From Shouchella miscanthi (lineage in GTDB: Bacteria > Bacillota > Bacilli > Bacillales > Bacillaceae_D), in NCBI RefSeq assembly GCF_007725405.1, contig NZ_CP042163.1:3162001-3226000 (forward strand): DNA of 64,000 nt. Direction: 5' to 3'. Below, piece after piece: positions 46,401 to 54,980 of the stretch. Position numbers and translations under genes: made by a program. Below the pieces are notes generated by a model. The model made no database searches, had not been told where the DNA came from, and was given only the letters and a program-made list of their open reading frames with translations. Position 1 is the first letter of the stretch, and each line of letters opens with the position of its first letter.

Positions 46401-46954
46401 GCAATTTCATTCCGTTCCTCTTCATTATCAAATTTTTCTTTCGTATTTATAGTTAGTTGTTCACCTTCAGGTTTCTCTATTTTTTCATTTATATCTTCTT
46501 TAACATTTACATTTTCTCTATCTTGCTCTTTAATATCTTCAATATCTACATTATCTTTTTCATTAATCCAGATTAAAAAATCCGAAATTGTCCAACCTAG
46601 TTCTTCCACTTTATAATAATAATTATTTAATTCTTCCTCATCCAAAAAATTCTCAACACCGATGTAACCTGTTGTGATTTCTAAATCTGTTTTTAGAATT
46701 TCAATTTCAATTGCATATTCATGTATTTTGATTATATTCTGAATGTCATTTTCTTTAATACTCTCAATTAAATTATTTAAATTACTATCTTCGTAAACGG
46801 AAATGAAACCATCATTATTATTTTTTAATTTCTGGATACTAATTAAATCTGACACTCTTTCTTCTTCAGCTAATGATATATTTGAAGACACCAACTGAAA
46901 TGTTAATAGAAAAATAATTACACAACTAGTTAAATTAATAAATTGATTCCTCAT
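43436..46954 (-). CDS. Exported GH73 glucosaminidase with ten SH3-like modules
   Basis: 1172 residues in the opposite order to its neighbour. Signal peptide (1-29), an N-terminal domain (about 30-130), an acidic linker (about 130-205), ten SH3-like modules (about 210-915; the middle eight nearly identical), then a GH73 domain at the C-terminal end (about 940-1150) with the glutamate in AHAMHETGNG. The catalytic domain is a paralogue of that in the facing gene (shared YNMYGIGA, EGWFTPE or QGWFTPE, and LYKMRW). The modules match those of the amidase next door (WYEATVYL, GYIHKD). The ATG has AAGGAG upstream. Probable role: cutting glycan strands while held to the wall. Confidence 0.92.
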   Translation of the reverse strand: MRNQFINLTSCVIIFLLTFQLVSSNISLAEEERVSDLISIQKLKNNNDGFISVYEDSNLNNLIESIKENDIQNIIKIHEYAIEIEILKTDLEITTGYIGVENFLDEEELNNYYYKVEELGWTISDFLIWINEKDNVDIEDIKEQDRENVNVKEDINEKIEKPEGEQLTINTKEKFDNEEERNEIANVALEEEIITEQSQVELHQDRSLSGASTYTNLLYGLALTNTNVYEFRDKESRVLRSYIIGHILEYRFFDQTWYEATVYLDGEPHTGYIHKDDVENVEEKQVELKGIGKKGPTNVYASATRNGRVLRGYNQGHILRYKTFSESWYEATVYLDGEPHTGYIHKDDVENVEEKQVELKGIGKKGPTNVYASATRNGRVLRGYNQGHILRYKTFSENWYEATVYLDGEPHTGYIHKDDVENVEEKQVELKGIGKKGPTNVYASATRNGRVLRGYNQGHILRYKTFSESWYEATVYLDGEPHTGYIHKDDVENVEEKQVELKGIGKKGPTNVYASATRNGRVLRGYNQGHILRYKTFSESWYEATVYLDGEPHTGYIHKDDVENVEEKQVELKGIGKKGPTNVYASATRNGRVLRGYNQGHILRYKTFSENWYEATVYLDGEPHTGYIHKDDVENVEEKQVELKGIGKKGPTNVYASATRNGRVLRGYNQGHILRYKTFSESWYEATVYLDGEPHTGYIHKDDVENVEEKQVELKGIGKKGPTNVYASATRNGRVLRGYNQGHILRYKTFSENWYEATVYLDGEPHTGYIHKDDVENVEEKQVELKGIGKKGPTNVYASATRNGRVLRGYNQGHILRYKTFSESWYEATVYLDGEPHTGYIHKDDVENSFSYQEDRSNYAMKNNTNVYSQASRSSTVLKSYQRGTLLKYRTFLPNWYEATVYINGKKHTGYIHVDDVGPDKILVKETYTNYNYKFNDLIDIQMTKTPKADGKGLIDANRQQVEYYANPLNFEKGTNEFYQFMVLSESAGVAANDINQRILLNAGILKNQGQTFINAGINYNINEIYLIAHAMHETGNGTSSLARGIVHKGRTVYNMYGIGAYDNCPNQCGAERAYNEGWFTPEAAILGGAQFISNGYVNAGQDTLYKMRWDPLNQGRRQYATHVAWATLQTGRIAAMYKLLDAYSISYDIPSFLNQPPVIVNKSLNIPLEGF
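44411..46114 (-). repeat. Eight exact-length 213-bp SH3-like repeats
   Basis: The array is exactly 8 x 213 bp. Each unit encodes 71 residues beginning VEEKQVELKGIGKKGPTNVY and ending KDDVEN. Two allelic forms differ together at two places (SESW versus SENW, and a linked silent change in RYKTF), in the order S N S S N S N S from the N-terminal side. Confidence 0.97.
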
Positions 46955-47016
46955 AAAATCTCCTTGTATGTGTTTTAAGTTACTTTTTATATGTCATTTT
47001 TCAAAGATTAAAAGAA

Positions 47017-47036
47017 AGCTTATCCAAAGATAAGCT
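47017..47036 (-). terminator. Terminator of the amidase gene
   Basis: Perfect 8-bp stem AGCTTATC / GATAAGCT with a 4-nt loop and TTCTTTT on the minus strand, about 10 nt after the stop. Confidence 0.8.
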
Positions 47037-47045
47037 CCCTATAAG

Positions 47046-48743
47046 TTAATTAAAGTAATTTGTAATACCTATCAAAATGCCCTTTGCACTATCGTGAAGA
47101 AATGACTGCTGACTAAGTTTTTCTGCATCCCCCAAATGATCCATGAAAGCAACCTCTAACAGAGCACTCGGAATTAACGTTTCTCGGATAACGTGAAAAT
47201 TCCCTTCAGCAACTCTCCTATTTGTGGTTCCGGCTTTTGACACAACTGCATTCTGTAGAGAGTTTGCTAATCTAATACTGTTTGCTCGTTCATTTCTACC
47301 ATGCCAAAAAGTTTCTGTACCATTTGCTATCCCATTAAAAGCATTGTTATGGATGCTAATAAAAATGTCTGCATTTGAAGTATTAGCTATTAATGCTCTA
47401 TTTTGGAGTGTAATGAATATATCATTTGTTCGAGTCATAATAACAGTAGCACCAGCACGTTCCAATAAATTTTTTGTTTTAAGCGCAATATCGAGATTTA
47501 AATTCTTTTCAATTAATCCATTTGCTATTGCACCAGGATCATTTCCACCATGTCCAGGATCAAGCACTATTCGTTTTCCTTGAATAGAATTTACGTGATT
47601 TTTGTGAATGTAGCCAAGAGTTGCTTTCCCGTTTAGATAAACCGTCGCCTCATACCAATTAGCAGAAAAGTTACGGTATTGTAAAATATGCCCTTCTGAA
47701 TAAGATCTTAATGTTCTACTTGTTGTGGATGGGCTAGAAAAAACATTTGTAGACCCTCTCATAGCCAGACCAGTCAGTTGTTTTTGTATTGGATCTAATA
47801 AATCGACATCTTTTTTATTGATAAAACCATTTTCCCACTTGCCGTTAATACTCACGGTTGCTTCGTACCACTCACTGTTATATGGTCGAAACTCTAAAAG
47901 ATGACCTTGACTGTATGAACGGAGAATAGCGCTGTCCTTAGATGTTTCACTATATACGGACGTTTTTTCTAATACCGCTAGGCCATACATTTGCTTTGCA
48001 AGTTGGGTCTCTTCAATTTCTATAGTCTGTGTATATTCTTCAAAAGCATCATCATTAGAGGGATCTTCAAGTTTATCTTGAGTGTCTATATTATGCTCTT
48101 TAGCGCTCTTAACTTCTTGCGATTCCTCTAAATTATTATCTATTCTTTCTTTTAGCTGTTTCGATTCTTTTTCATCATGCGTGGTATAATCTTCTAAATT
48201 TTTCGATTCATCTAGGTTACCAGTTTTATCTGTTCCTTGTTTATTTCTTTCTAACATTTCTTCCTCTGTAAGATATTCAATTTCATCTAAACCACTGTTA
48301 TTTTCTTTATCTGATTCTTGGTCGCCTTTAGATTCAATATGTTTTTCCACCTGCAACTCAATAAAGTCAGTTAAATTTCCTCCGTTTACCTGTATGTACT
48401 CCTCAAAAAGTGCTGCTTCTTTAACCGAAAGAATATATTTTGGGTCCACAAAACCTCTACTATATTTGATTTCTCTCTCTTCATAATACATAAATTCTAC
48501 TAGAGTAGCAGTTTCTCTTTCTTCCATTATGCGGACGTTCGTTCTATATGCAATGGTGCCCGCTAATTCAAGTAACTCTTCATCTCGAAAATAATTAACA
48601 GTATGATCTAATTTCTCCCCATAAACAATTCCTTCGTTACTGTCATTAAGAGTATCAGTTTCAGCAGATGCATGAATAGGAAGCGTTTGAACGACAATAA
48701 TCATAACTAATAAACATATAAAAACCTTACTTAATAATCTCAC
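47046..48743 (-). CDS. Exported N-acetylmuramoyl-L-alanine amidase (Amidase_3) with SH3-like modules
   Basis: 565 residues: signal peptide (about 1-27), an N-terminal domain (about 30-145), a long acidic linker (about 145-250), two SH3-like modules (about 255-380) and a zinc amidase domain (about 385-565). Zinc ligands and the catalytic Glu are present (DPGHGGNDPGA, EKNLNLDIA, SIHNN, LLEVAFM). It cuts the peptide stem from muramic acid. The N-terminal domain resembles that of the next gene (GFVDPKYIL here, GYIGVENFL there), so they share a layout. The hydrolase pair runs in the same direction but each has its own terminator. Confidence 0.94.
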   Translation of the reverse strand: MRLLSKVFICLLVMIIVVQTLPIHASAETDTLNDSNEGIVYGEKLDHTVNYFRDEELLELAGTIAYRTNVRIMEERETATLVEFMYYEEREIKYSRGFVDPKYILSVKEAALFEEYIQVNGGNLTDFIELQVEKHIESKGDQESDKENNSGLDEIEYLTEEEMLERNKQGTDKTGNLDESKNLEDYTTHDEKESKQLKERIDNNLEESQEVKSAKEHNIDTQDKLEDPSNDDAFEEYTQTIEIEETQLAKQMYGLAVLEKTSVYSETSKDSAILRSYSQGHLLEFRPYNSEWYEATVSINGKWENGFINKKDVDLLDPIQKQLTGLAMRGSTNVFSSPSTTSRTLRSYSEGHILQYRNFSANWYEATVYLNGKATLGYIHKNHVNSIQGKRIVLDPGHGGNDPGAIANGLIEKNLNLDIALKTKNLLERAGATVIMTRTNDIFITLQNRALIANTSNADIFISIHNNAFNGIANGTETFWHGRNERANSIRLANSLQNAVVSKAGTTNRRVAEGNFHVIRETLIPSALLEVAFMDHLGDAEKLSQQSFLHDSAKGILIGITNYFN

Positions 48744-48867
48744 AAAACTATTCCTTTCCTAATGACATTCTATCCTTATAATTAGACTGCTGATAATCCT
48801 CCTTTTTCTTTTGAATTACTATACATGATATTGTATCACAAATTATTACATAGATTGCCATAATTCA

Positions 48868-48902
48868 ACAAAAAACTGATTCTCATTTTCAGAGAATCAG
48901 TT
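48868..48902 (-). terminator. Terminator ending the wall-polymer operon
   Basis: 11-bp stem AACTGATTCTC / GAGAATCAGTT with a 7-nt loop and T-run on the minus strand, after tagD and the small frame that follows it. Confidence 0.9.
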
Positions 48903-48938
48903 CCTACTTTATTTTTTATTTATAAGCTCTTCTAAACT

Positions 48939-49082
48939 CTAGATATTCTTAATCCTGATAAATAGAGCTTTTTTAAGATCATCTTTCTTCATAGCAAAGT
49001 CTAAAGTCGTTAATACAAAACCCAGCTTATCCACCCACATCAAATCTTTTCCCTTTAAAGACCAAGAAGAATATAAAGTCAT
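48939..49082 (-). CDS. Possible small protein coupled to tagD
   Basis: 47 codons, basic and partly hydrophobic (starts MTLYSSWSLKGKDLMWVDKL). The ATG overlaps the tagD stop (ATGA), which favours coupled translation, and the frame ends before the operon terminator. No clear ribosome site of its own and no family recognised. It could be chance. Confidence 0.35.
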   Translation of the reverse strand: MTLYSSWSLKGKDLMWVDKLGFVLTTLDFAMKKDDLKKALFIRIKNI

Positions 49083-49483
49083 TCTATAAATTCGTTCGTC
49101 CTAAATAATTCCTTTTTAATTTTTGTGGTTGATACGCCTTCAGTACGAGGCAAGTATACAATGTCACAATAGCTGTTCAAGTAATCAAACTTTCCTTTCC
49201 AATCATCTCCCATTACAAATACATCAATGGAGTATTTTTTGATATCAAGGATTTTCTGTTCCCAATTTTTTTCTGGAATAACTTCATCAACATAACGTAT
49301 AGCTTCTAAAATTAATCTTCTATCATCAAAACTATAGTACGCTTTTTTCTTCTTTATTCGATTAAATTCATCAGTCGATATGGCAACGATTAAATAGTCA
49401 CCAAGATCTTTAGCTCGTTTTAATAAATTGATATGTCCTCTGTGAAGTAAATCAAAGGTTCCATAAGTCAATATTCTCTTCAT
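49079..49483 (-). CDS. tagD: TagD, glycerol-3-phosphate cytidylyltransferase
   Basis: 134 residues. Makes CDP-glycerol, the donor for glycerol-phosphate teichoic acids. Cytidylyltransferase motifs are HRGH (in GTFDLLHRGHINLLKRAK) and RTEGVSTTKI. The ATG at 49483 with GGGGAAAG upstream gives the family N-terminus (MKRILTYGTFD); the frame extends seven codons more. It supplies the three glycerophosphotransferase-like genes upstream in the same direction. Confidence 0.95.
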   Translation of the reverse strand: MKRILTYGTFDLLHRGHINLLKRAKDLGDYLIVAISTDEFNRIKKKKAYYSFDDRRLILEAIRYVDEVIPEKNWEQKILDIKKYSIDVFVMGDDWKGKFDYLNSYCDIVYLPRTEGVSTTKIKKELFRTNEFIE

Positions 49484-49537
49484 TTTACTTTCCCCATTCA
49501 ACAAGAATCAAAAAGGCCTGATTTCAAGTAAATTTAA

Positions 49538-52273
49538 TTAAAGTTTTATAATTTCTTCATAAGCTCTTTTTCTGTTGTTTTGATCTGTATACTCAAAGAA
49601 CTGATCAACTCGTTGCTTGTATTCTTCATCCATTTCTATACCAGTTTCAAGCTGTTTAATTAATGTTTGTACCATCACTTGATGATTTACTATTATTTTT
49701 CCAAAACCCATTTCTTCTATTGAAAAATAGCCTGGATCCCAATTTGGGGGCTCAAATTGATAGTAAAATAGTGGTTTCTTCATATAAGCAAAGTCAAAAA
49801 AAACGGAAGAGTTATCCGTAACTAATATACTACCGCGCTGAAACAATTCAGAATAGCTTTGATCATACGACGTTACTTCAACGTCTTCAAGATTAAAATC
49901 ACTTAGTTGTTGTCTAATTGAAGGATGAGGAGCAAAGAGTATTTTGTATCCATTCTGAAGGCAGTAATTTTTAAGCGATTCATCGTTTAACAAGGCGTTC
50001 CATTTATAAAAATAATTACTCTCTTTAAATGTCTCATTATAAGGACGTGCATTTAGTTTATTTGAAAACTCATTAACTAATGATCGTCGCCATGTTGGCA
50101 TAATTAAAATTAATTTCTCTTGTTTGTCCGACCTCAAATTATCATATCGCGGTAAACCAGTTAATTTTACTTCTCTATTAGTGTATCCATAATGACCCTT
50201 TACTATCGATTCTTGTTCAATTTTAGAAGAAGTTAAGAATAGCTTGAAATTCTTATCGTGTTTTTTAAGCCAATTTGATAAATCACCCATAATAACACCA
50301 TGTTGAAGGAAAATATACTTATATTCCTTTAGATCTTTAAAGTAATTTTCAGTCCCTGTAAATGGTTGATAAATAAATCGATCAGCATGTGTAGAAATTA
50401 ATTTATCTGCTAATAAAAAGTTTAGTTTATGCCTAGCACCTTTATAATTTATAACAGGGAATTTATCTTGCAGCCTCTTGAAGTCTTTAGACGAGTTTTT
50501 TATAACGTAATAATTTTTCTGAGTCTTATTTTTATGTTGTTCGAAATATTCTAGTAAATATTCGGCACTATCATCGGCTTTATCTATGCGATCCATAAAT
50601 AAGTTAATCTTCTTCTTCTTATAACGTTTCAACAGCCTGACAATCACTCTAGTTCGTGAAATCTTATTAAAATTTTTCACTCGCTTTTTTTTAAGTTCTA
50701 ACCGGATTTTCCTTTCTTTTTTTAGCATATTAACAATGGAGTATTCTTTTACATCAAAACGTTTTGCATCGTGATTAAACCAAACCATAATTTCATTATT
50801 ACCAACCATGTATCCATTCTTTAATTTGTTGGATAATTTGGCTGATGCAGAGAATTTTGCGCCTACTCTTTTTGATACACCATCTACCTCTATATATATC
50901 ATCCATTTCTTAGAAACTTTCAGCTCATCAATAGGAATATTTAACTGGAAGCCAAAAAATTCATATATTGGTTCACCGACAATATAAGAGGTATCACCTG
51001 GAAAATCATATTTTTTTGATTCAAATATATGTCCGTTTATACTTTTCATATAAACCTTCATATTTTCTTGCGGTAAAAGCGAACCTAACCTCCCCACAAT
51101 TATTAATTGATCATCTTCAAATTCACAAAGGTGTAGAGTCACTTCGTCTCTATTGCTTAAACAATCTTTAATATCTCCATTTAAGGAGCTTACAACAATA
51201 TCGTATGATTCTTGCTCTTCCCCTGTTTTATTCATTGAAGTTTTAAGTACTTTACTTGATTCATAAAAAGGATCGCCTTGCTTAAATATTTCATTTCGAA
51301 TTTTCATATTAGATAGGGCATGTTTTTGATACCAATTTAAATACCGTTGCTTCCAAATAATATCTATATCAATAAATTTCAACATATAGAGAATTCGATT
51401 GTAATAATCATCCATATGACCTTTTAACACTTCTGGAGCTACTTTCGCCTTTAATCGAAATTGCATGTCATACATCACAAGAAATTGAATATACTTAGGT
51501 ACTCGATTTTGATAAAGCTGATTGTATTTTTCCAACTTTGGAATGTAATACATGTCAATTGTTGGTATATAATAATCAAAAGACTCCTTACTTCCTTGTA
51601 AAGCCGAGGTTCCAGACGTTCTAGCTCTATAATTGTAGACAGAGTCATGAATAACACCAAATTTCCTTTTCTTCATTATTATATCTGTTAATAATGATGC
51701 ATCTTCCCCGAACTTTTGTCCTGGAAGGAACCTTAATTCTCCCAGTCCATTTTCTCTTTTTATAAAAGTAGAGCCTGATTGCAATTGAATTGAGTCATAT
51801 TCAATATCAATATCAATTATTCGAGTGCTTTTAAATTTATAATGTAACATGTGTGGCCCTTGTTTCGCTTCAAAAAATATCAACGGTATTGCAACTAAAT
51901 CAATTTCATCCCCATTCAGTTCAAAGAAATTATTTACTTTCTCAAGCACATCTAAATCAAAATAGTCGTCTGAGTCTAGAAAATTAATATACTTCCCTTC
52001 AGCCAATTCAATCCCAGTATTACGGGCTACACTTACTCCTGCATTTTTCTGCTTAATGTAAATTACATTGTTCGGATATTTCTCTTGATAAGTTTTACAA
52101 ATTAATTCGCTATTGTCAGGACTACCATCATCTACTAAAATTAATTGGACATTTTCCTCGAACCCTATAGACTGATTAACAACACTTTCAATAGCGTCTT
52201 CTAGATATTTCTCGACGTTATATATGGCCATAACTATGCTAAAAAGGTATGGTGGTTTGTTTTCATCTATCAT
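49538..52273 (-). CDS. GT2 glycosyltransferase fused to CDP-glycerol glycerophosphotransferase (TagF-like)
   Basis: 911 residues. The N-terminal half is a GT-A glycosyltransferase (about 8-220, FSIVMAIYNVEKYLEDAIES and the metal motif FLDSDDYF). The C-terminal half (about 560-905) is a CDP-glycerol:polyglycerophosphate glycerophosphotransferase (FLQHGVIMG, GLPRYDNL, MPTWRRSL, TDNSSVFFDFAYMKKPLFYY). The fusion would add both sugar and glycerol-phosphate to a wall polymer; exact linkage is not known. ATG with AAAGGAG 8 nt upstream. Lies about 55 nt before tagD. Confidence 0.92.
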   Translation of the reverse strand: MIDENKPPYLFSIVMAIYNVEKYLEDAIESVVNQSIGFEENVQLILVDDGSPDNSELICKTYQEKYPNNVIYIKQKNAGVSVARNTGIELAEGKYINFLDSDDYFDLDVLEKVNNFFELNGDEIDLVAIPLIFFEAKQGPHMLHYKFKSTRIIDIDIEYDSIQLQSGSTFIKRENGLGELRFLPGQKFGEDASLLTDIIMKKRKFGVIHDSVYNYRARTSGTSALQGSKESFDYYIPTIDMYYIPKLEKYNQLYQNRVPKYIQFLVMYDMQFRLKAKVAPEVLKGHMDDYYNRILYMLKFIDIDIIWKQRYLNWYQKHALSNMKIRNEIFKQGDPFYESSKVLKTSMNKTGEEQESYDIVVSSLNGDIKDCLSNRDEVTLHLCEFEDDQLIIVGRLGSLLPQENMKVYMKSINGHIFESKKYDFPGDTSYIVGEPIYEFFGFQLNIPIDELKVSKKWMIYIEVDGVSKRVGAKFSASAKLSNKLKNGYMVGNNEIMVWFNHDAKRFDVKEYSIVNMLKKERKIRLELKKKRVKNFNKISRTRVIVRLLKRYKKKKINLFMDRIDKADDSAEYLLEYFEQHKNKTQKNYYVIKNSSKDFKRLQDKFPVINYKGARHKLNFLLADKLISTHADRFIYQPFTGTENYFKDLKEYKYIFLQHGVIMGDLSNWLKKHDKNFKLFLTSSKIEQESIVKGHYGYTNREVKLTGLPRYDNLRSDKQEKLILIMPTWRRSLVNEFSNKLNARPYNETFKESNYFYKWNALLNDESLKNYCLQNGYKILFAPHPSIRQQLSDFNLEDVEVTSYDQSYSELFQRGSILVTDNSSVFFDFAYMKKPLFYYQFEPPNWDPGYFSIEEMGFGKIIVNHQVMVQTLIKQLETGIEMDEEYKQRVDQFFEYTDQNNRKRAYEEIIKL

Positions 52274-52406
52274 AATTTAATCTCCTTTTACTTCAAGCTT
52301 TTTTGTCATATTGCTATACTTTATTAAATAATTTTCGCCTTAAATAACACTATCAATTTTCTCTCAAAGGGTCAATAATCGAAATATCCTTAGAAAATTA
52401 CATAGA

Positions 52407-54197
52407 TTACTTTTTTTCCTCACCTAAGATTTTTTCACCTAATTTTCTTATTGATGGATAATATTTATACTTTCTCCATGCAACTTTTAAAGCATCACTA
52501 TTTTTTATTTGAGATAACACTGGAGACTTTTTATTAAATGTTGATTCATTTCGCTGAATATCTTCATATATTCTCTTAGAGTTTTCTTGATCCATATATT
52601 TAAAGTATTTATTTCTTTTGCTTGCAAAGTGTTTTTTTTCATTGAACCCATTTTTAGCATACGTATCAATTTGCTGCAGTAATTCTTCTGGTTTAAATGC
52701 TAAATCTCCAAAAAGATCTTTTTTGAGGTTCATATAAGCACCTTGTTTAGCTTTATATTCGTCTAAATCAAACAAATAAAAAATTACAGGTTTCTTTTGA
52801 TAATACATTTCCCATGCGACACTCGAATAGTCAGTTATTAAAAGACTTGCTCGCATTAATAAGTGGTTCAAACTTTCATCACCGAAACGAATAATATTAA
52901 TGTTTTTACTTGCACTTGAGAATTTCTCGACGTAAGGCATAAACTTAGGGTGAACATAAAAATTAAGAGTTAATGAATTCTGTACCAATAAATCTCCTAA
53001 TTCTTTAGAGTTTAAAAATTGACTGTATGATATATAATAATTGGATTTGAGAAATGTAGTTTCTTCAACTTCTTCTAACCAATTCCTCCAAGTAGGCATT
53101 AAAACGATTTCTTTACTTTTACCTTCTTTATTACTTAAAGAGGTATCTTTTAAATTATCCCACCTTGCAAGCCCAGTAACACTTATACGTGATTCAGGAT
53201 ATCCAAAATAATTCTTCACTATTTTTTTCTCAAAATCTGAGGATACAATAAATAATCTTGCACTATTTGCTGTTTGATAATTAAAAGTTGAATCTACCTT
53301 TTTTAGACCAAGCACGCCGTGCTGTAAGAAAATATAACTTTTATTATTTAGTTTTTCCTTTATTATCCCTTGAGATACTCTCCACGCATAGCCATGTCCT
53401 TTAGCTTCTGATGAAATAATAACTTTTGCCGATAGTAAGTAAACTAAATGCTTAAAGGACATGAAATGCACGACTCGATCTTTAAATGGCTCTAAATTTC
53501 TTACATCCGCGCTCTCTTTCTTTATCACATAATATACTTTTTTTTCTGGGTGTTTCTCATAGCAATATTTAAAGAAATAGAAACTATTGTCTTGAGCTGT
53601 CTCTGAAAATTTTTCATGTATAAGCCATACTTTCTTTCCTATAAAGCGATAAAACAATTGATAAATAATAAATGCCATATATTCCTTAAACTTATTTTTT
53701 GTGGTTTCATAGTGTCCTTTTTGTCGATAGGTTAAACTAACTCCTCCATTATAAGTAATATATGGATAGCTGATGTAATTATCGGGTAATTTTAATGTGT
53801 TTTTAAACACTCGATGCTTCAAGCTTTTCATAATTAAATAATTGTCACATACAACTCTTACTTCTCTTGTAATATTATCCACAGAAATAGATACAAAAAA
53901 GTCCCAAAAGAATTGTTGCAACTTTATGTTTCTTAAATTAATTTCTGCTCTTATCTTTAATCGATTTCTAGATCTATATTCTTTTTTTATTACGTTTAAG
54001 TGAATCAATTCCGATGCTTCACTTCTCAGTTTTAGTAATACTTCATTGACGGTAAAAAATTGTTGGCTTAATAAGCCAACAACAATTTCTATTGTCAAAT
54101 TTCCGTTTTTTAAACTTAATTTTTTTAATGACACGTGTGCAGGATATTGCTTTTTTAACTTTAGTTTAATATCTTCATCCTTTTGCTTTTGTTCCAT
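52407..54197 (-). CDS. CDP-glycerol glycerophosphotransferase family protein
   Basis: 596 residues. An N-terminal part (about 1-180) of unknown fold precedes a Glyphos_transf domain (about 230-560) with FLQHGVLGL, GLARWDNL, MPTWRNWL and TDYSSVAWEMYYQKKPVIFY. It probably extends or decorates the polymer. The ATG at 54197 has GGAGG 8 nt before it; the frame begins five codons earlier, too close. Its N-terminal region is not shared with its two relatives. Confidence 0.9.
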   Translation of the reverse strand: MEQKQKDEDIKLKLKKQYPAHVSLKKLSLKNGNLTIEIVVGLLSQQFFTVNEVLLKLRSEASELIHLNVIKKEYRSRNRLKIRAEINLRNIKLQQFFWDFFVSISVDNITREVRVVCDNYLIMKSLKHRVFKNTLKLPDNYISYPYITYNGGVSLTYRQKGHYETTKNKFKEYMAFIIYQLFYRFIGKKVWLIHEKFSETAQDNSFYFFKYCYEKHPEKKVYYVIKKESADVRNLEPFKDRVVHFMSFKHLVYLLSAKVIISSEAKGHGYAWRVSQGIIKEKLNNKSYIFLQHGVLGLKKVDSTFNYQTANSARLFIVSSDFEKKIVKNYFGYPESRISVTGLARWDNLKDTSLSNKEGKSKEIVLMPTWRNWLEEVEETTFLKSNYYISYSQFLNSKELGDLLVQNSLTLNFYVHPKFMPYVEKFSSASKNINIIRFGDESLNHLLMRASLLITDYSSVAWEMYYQKKPVIFYLFDLDEYKAKQGAYMNLKKDLFGDLAFKPEELLQQIDTYAKNGFNEKKHFASKRNKYFKYMDQENSKRIYEDIQRNESTFNKKSPVLSQIKNSDALKVAWRKYKYYPSIRKLGEKILGEEKK

Positions 54198-54230
54198 ATA
54201 ATCAGCCTCCAAAACTATCCCACAGCCCCT

Positions 54231-54980
54231 TTACTTTTTAAAACTTCGAATTGTAATCAAAAAACGTGCACAAACTTTTAGTGTCATTATTAATAAGAAG
54301 GTAGTAAAAAAGTATTGAACATAATTTGGAACAATTAAAGTTACTAACAATAAAATTGCAAAAAATCCGGGTAAACCCAACATAAATCCCGTTAACTCAA
54401 ATAAAAATGTCTTTGTTCTAATTTTATTAACAGGATCTCTAGTTTCGTTAGTTGATTGCTTGAACGTAAGTTGATAAGCAATCGGAACAAATAAAGCAGC
54501 AATAATTATTATAATTAGGAAATATATAATTGCTAATACATTCCAAGGAGCATTTAAGTACCCTTCTAAATAAATGAGTGCAAATAGAATTGAAATATAC
54601 ACTGGCAGTGTTGCTCCTTGAATCAGCAGATCAATAAAATACCCTTTTTTTGATGTATTCCCTGTTAGTCTTGCTACCTCCCCATCAACACAATCAAATA
54701 AGTATCCAAAGTTATACGAGAAAAAAGCGAGGATAAAAGCAAATGGAGTTGCTTGAATTAGCCAGAAACCAGAAAAAACAACAAAAAATGCACTTAACCA
54801 GCTAATTGTATTTGGCGTTAGGCGTAATTTAAGAAAAATAACCGTTACGAAAATCGATATTCTTCTTAAAACAAACCATGACCACAGATCTTCCTTTGTA
54901 CTATAGGCTTGTGATCTTTCTCTTAACCTTTTAATTTCTACTGTATCAAACCATGTGGAAGCAATCTGTTTATCCTTCAT
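54231..54980 (-). CDS. CDP-alcohol phosphatidyltransferase-family protein, likely altered active site
   Basis: 249 residues, about six membrane segments. The family signature is D-x2-DG-x2-AR-x8-G-x3-D-x3-D. Here it reads DCVDGEVARLTGNTSKKG and then YFIDLLIQ: three aspartates are present but the fourth, the usual catalytic base, is Gln. Relatives in capsule and teichoic-acid loci transfer an alcohol from CDP. The start overlaps the previous gene (ATGA), so it is coupled to it. It may be inactive, or use a different mechanism. Confidence 0.85.
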   Translation of the reverse strand: MKDKQIASTWFDTVEIKRLRERSQAYSTKEDLWSWFVLRRISIFVTVIFLKLRLTPNTISWLSAFFVVFSGFWLIQATPFAFILAFFSYNFGYLFDCVDGEVARLTGNTSKKGYFIDLLIQGATLPVYISILFALIYLEGYLNAPWNVLAIIYFLIIIIIAALFVPIAYQLTFKQSTNETRDPVNKIRTKTFLFELTGFMLGLPGFFAILLLVTLIVPNYVQYFFTTFLLIMTLKVCARFLITIRSFKK

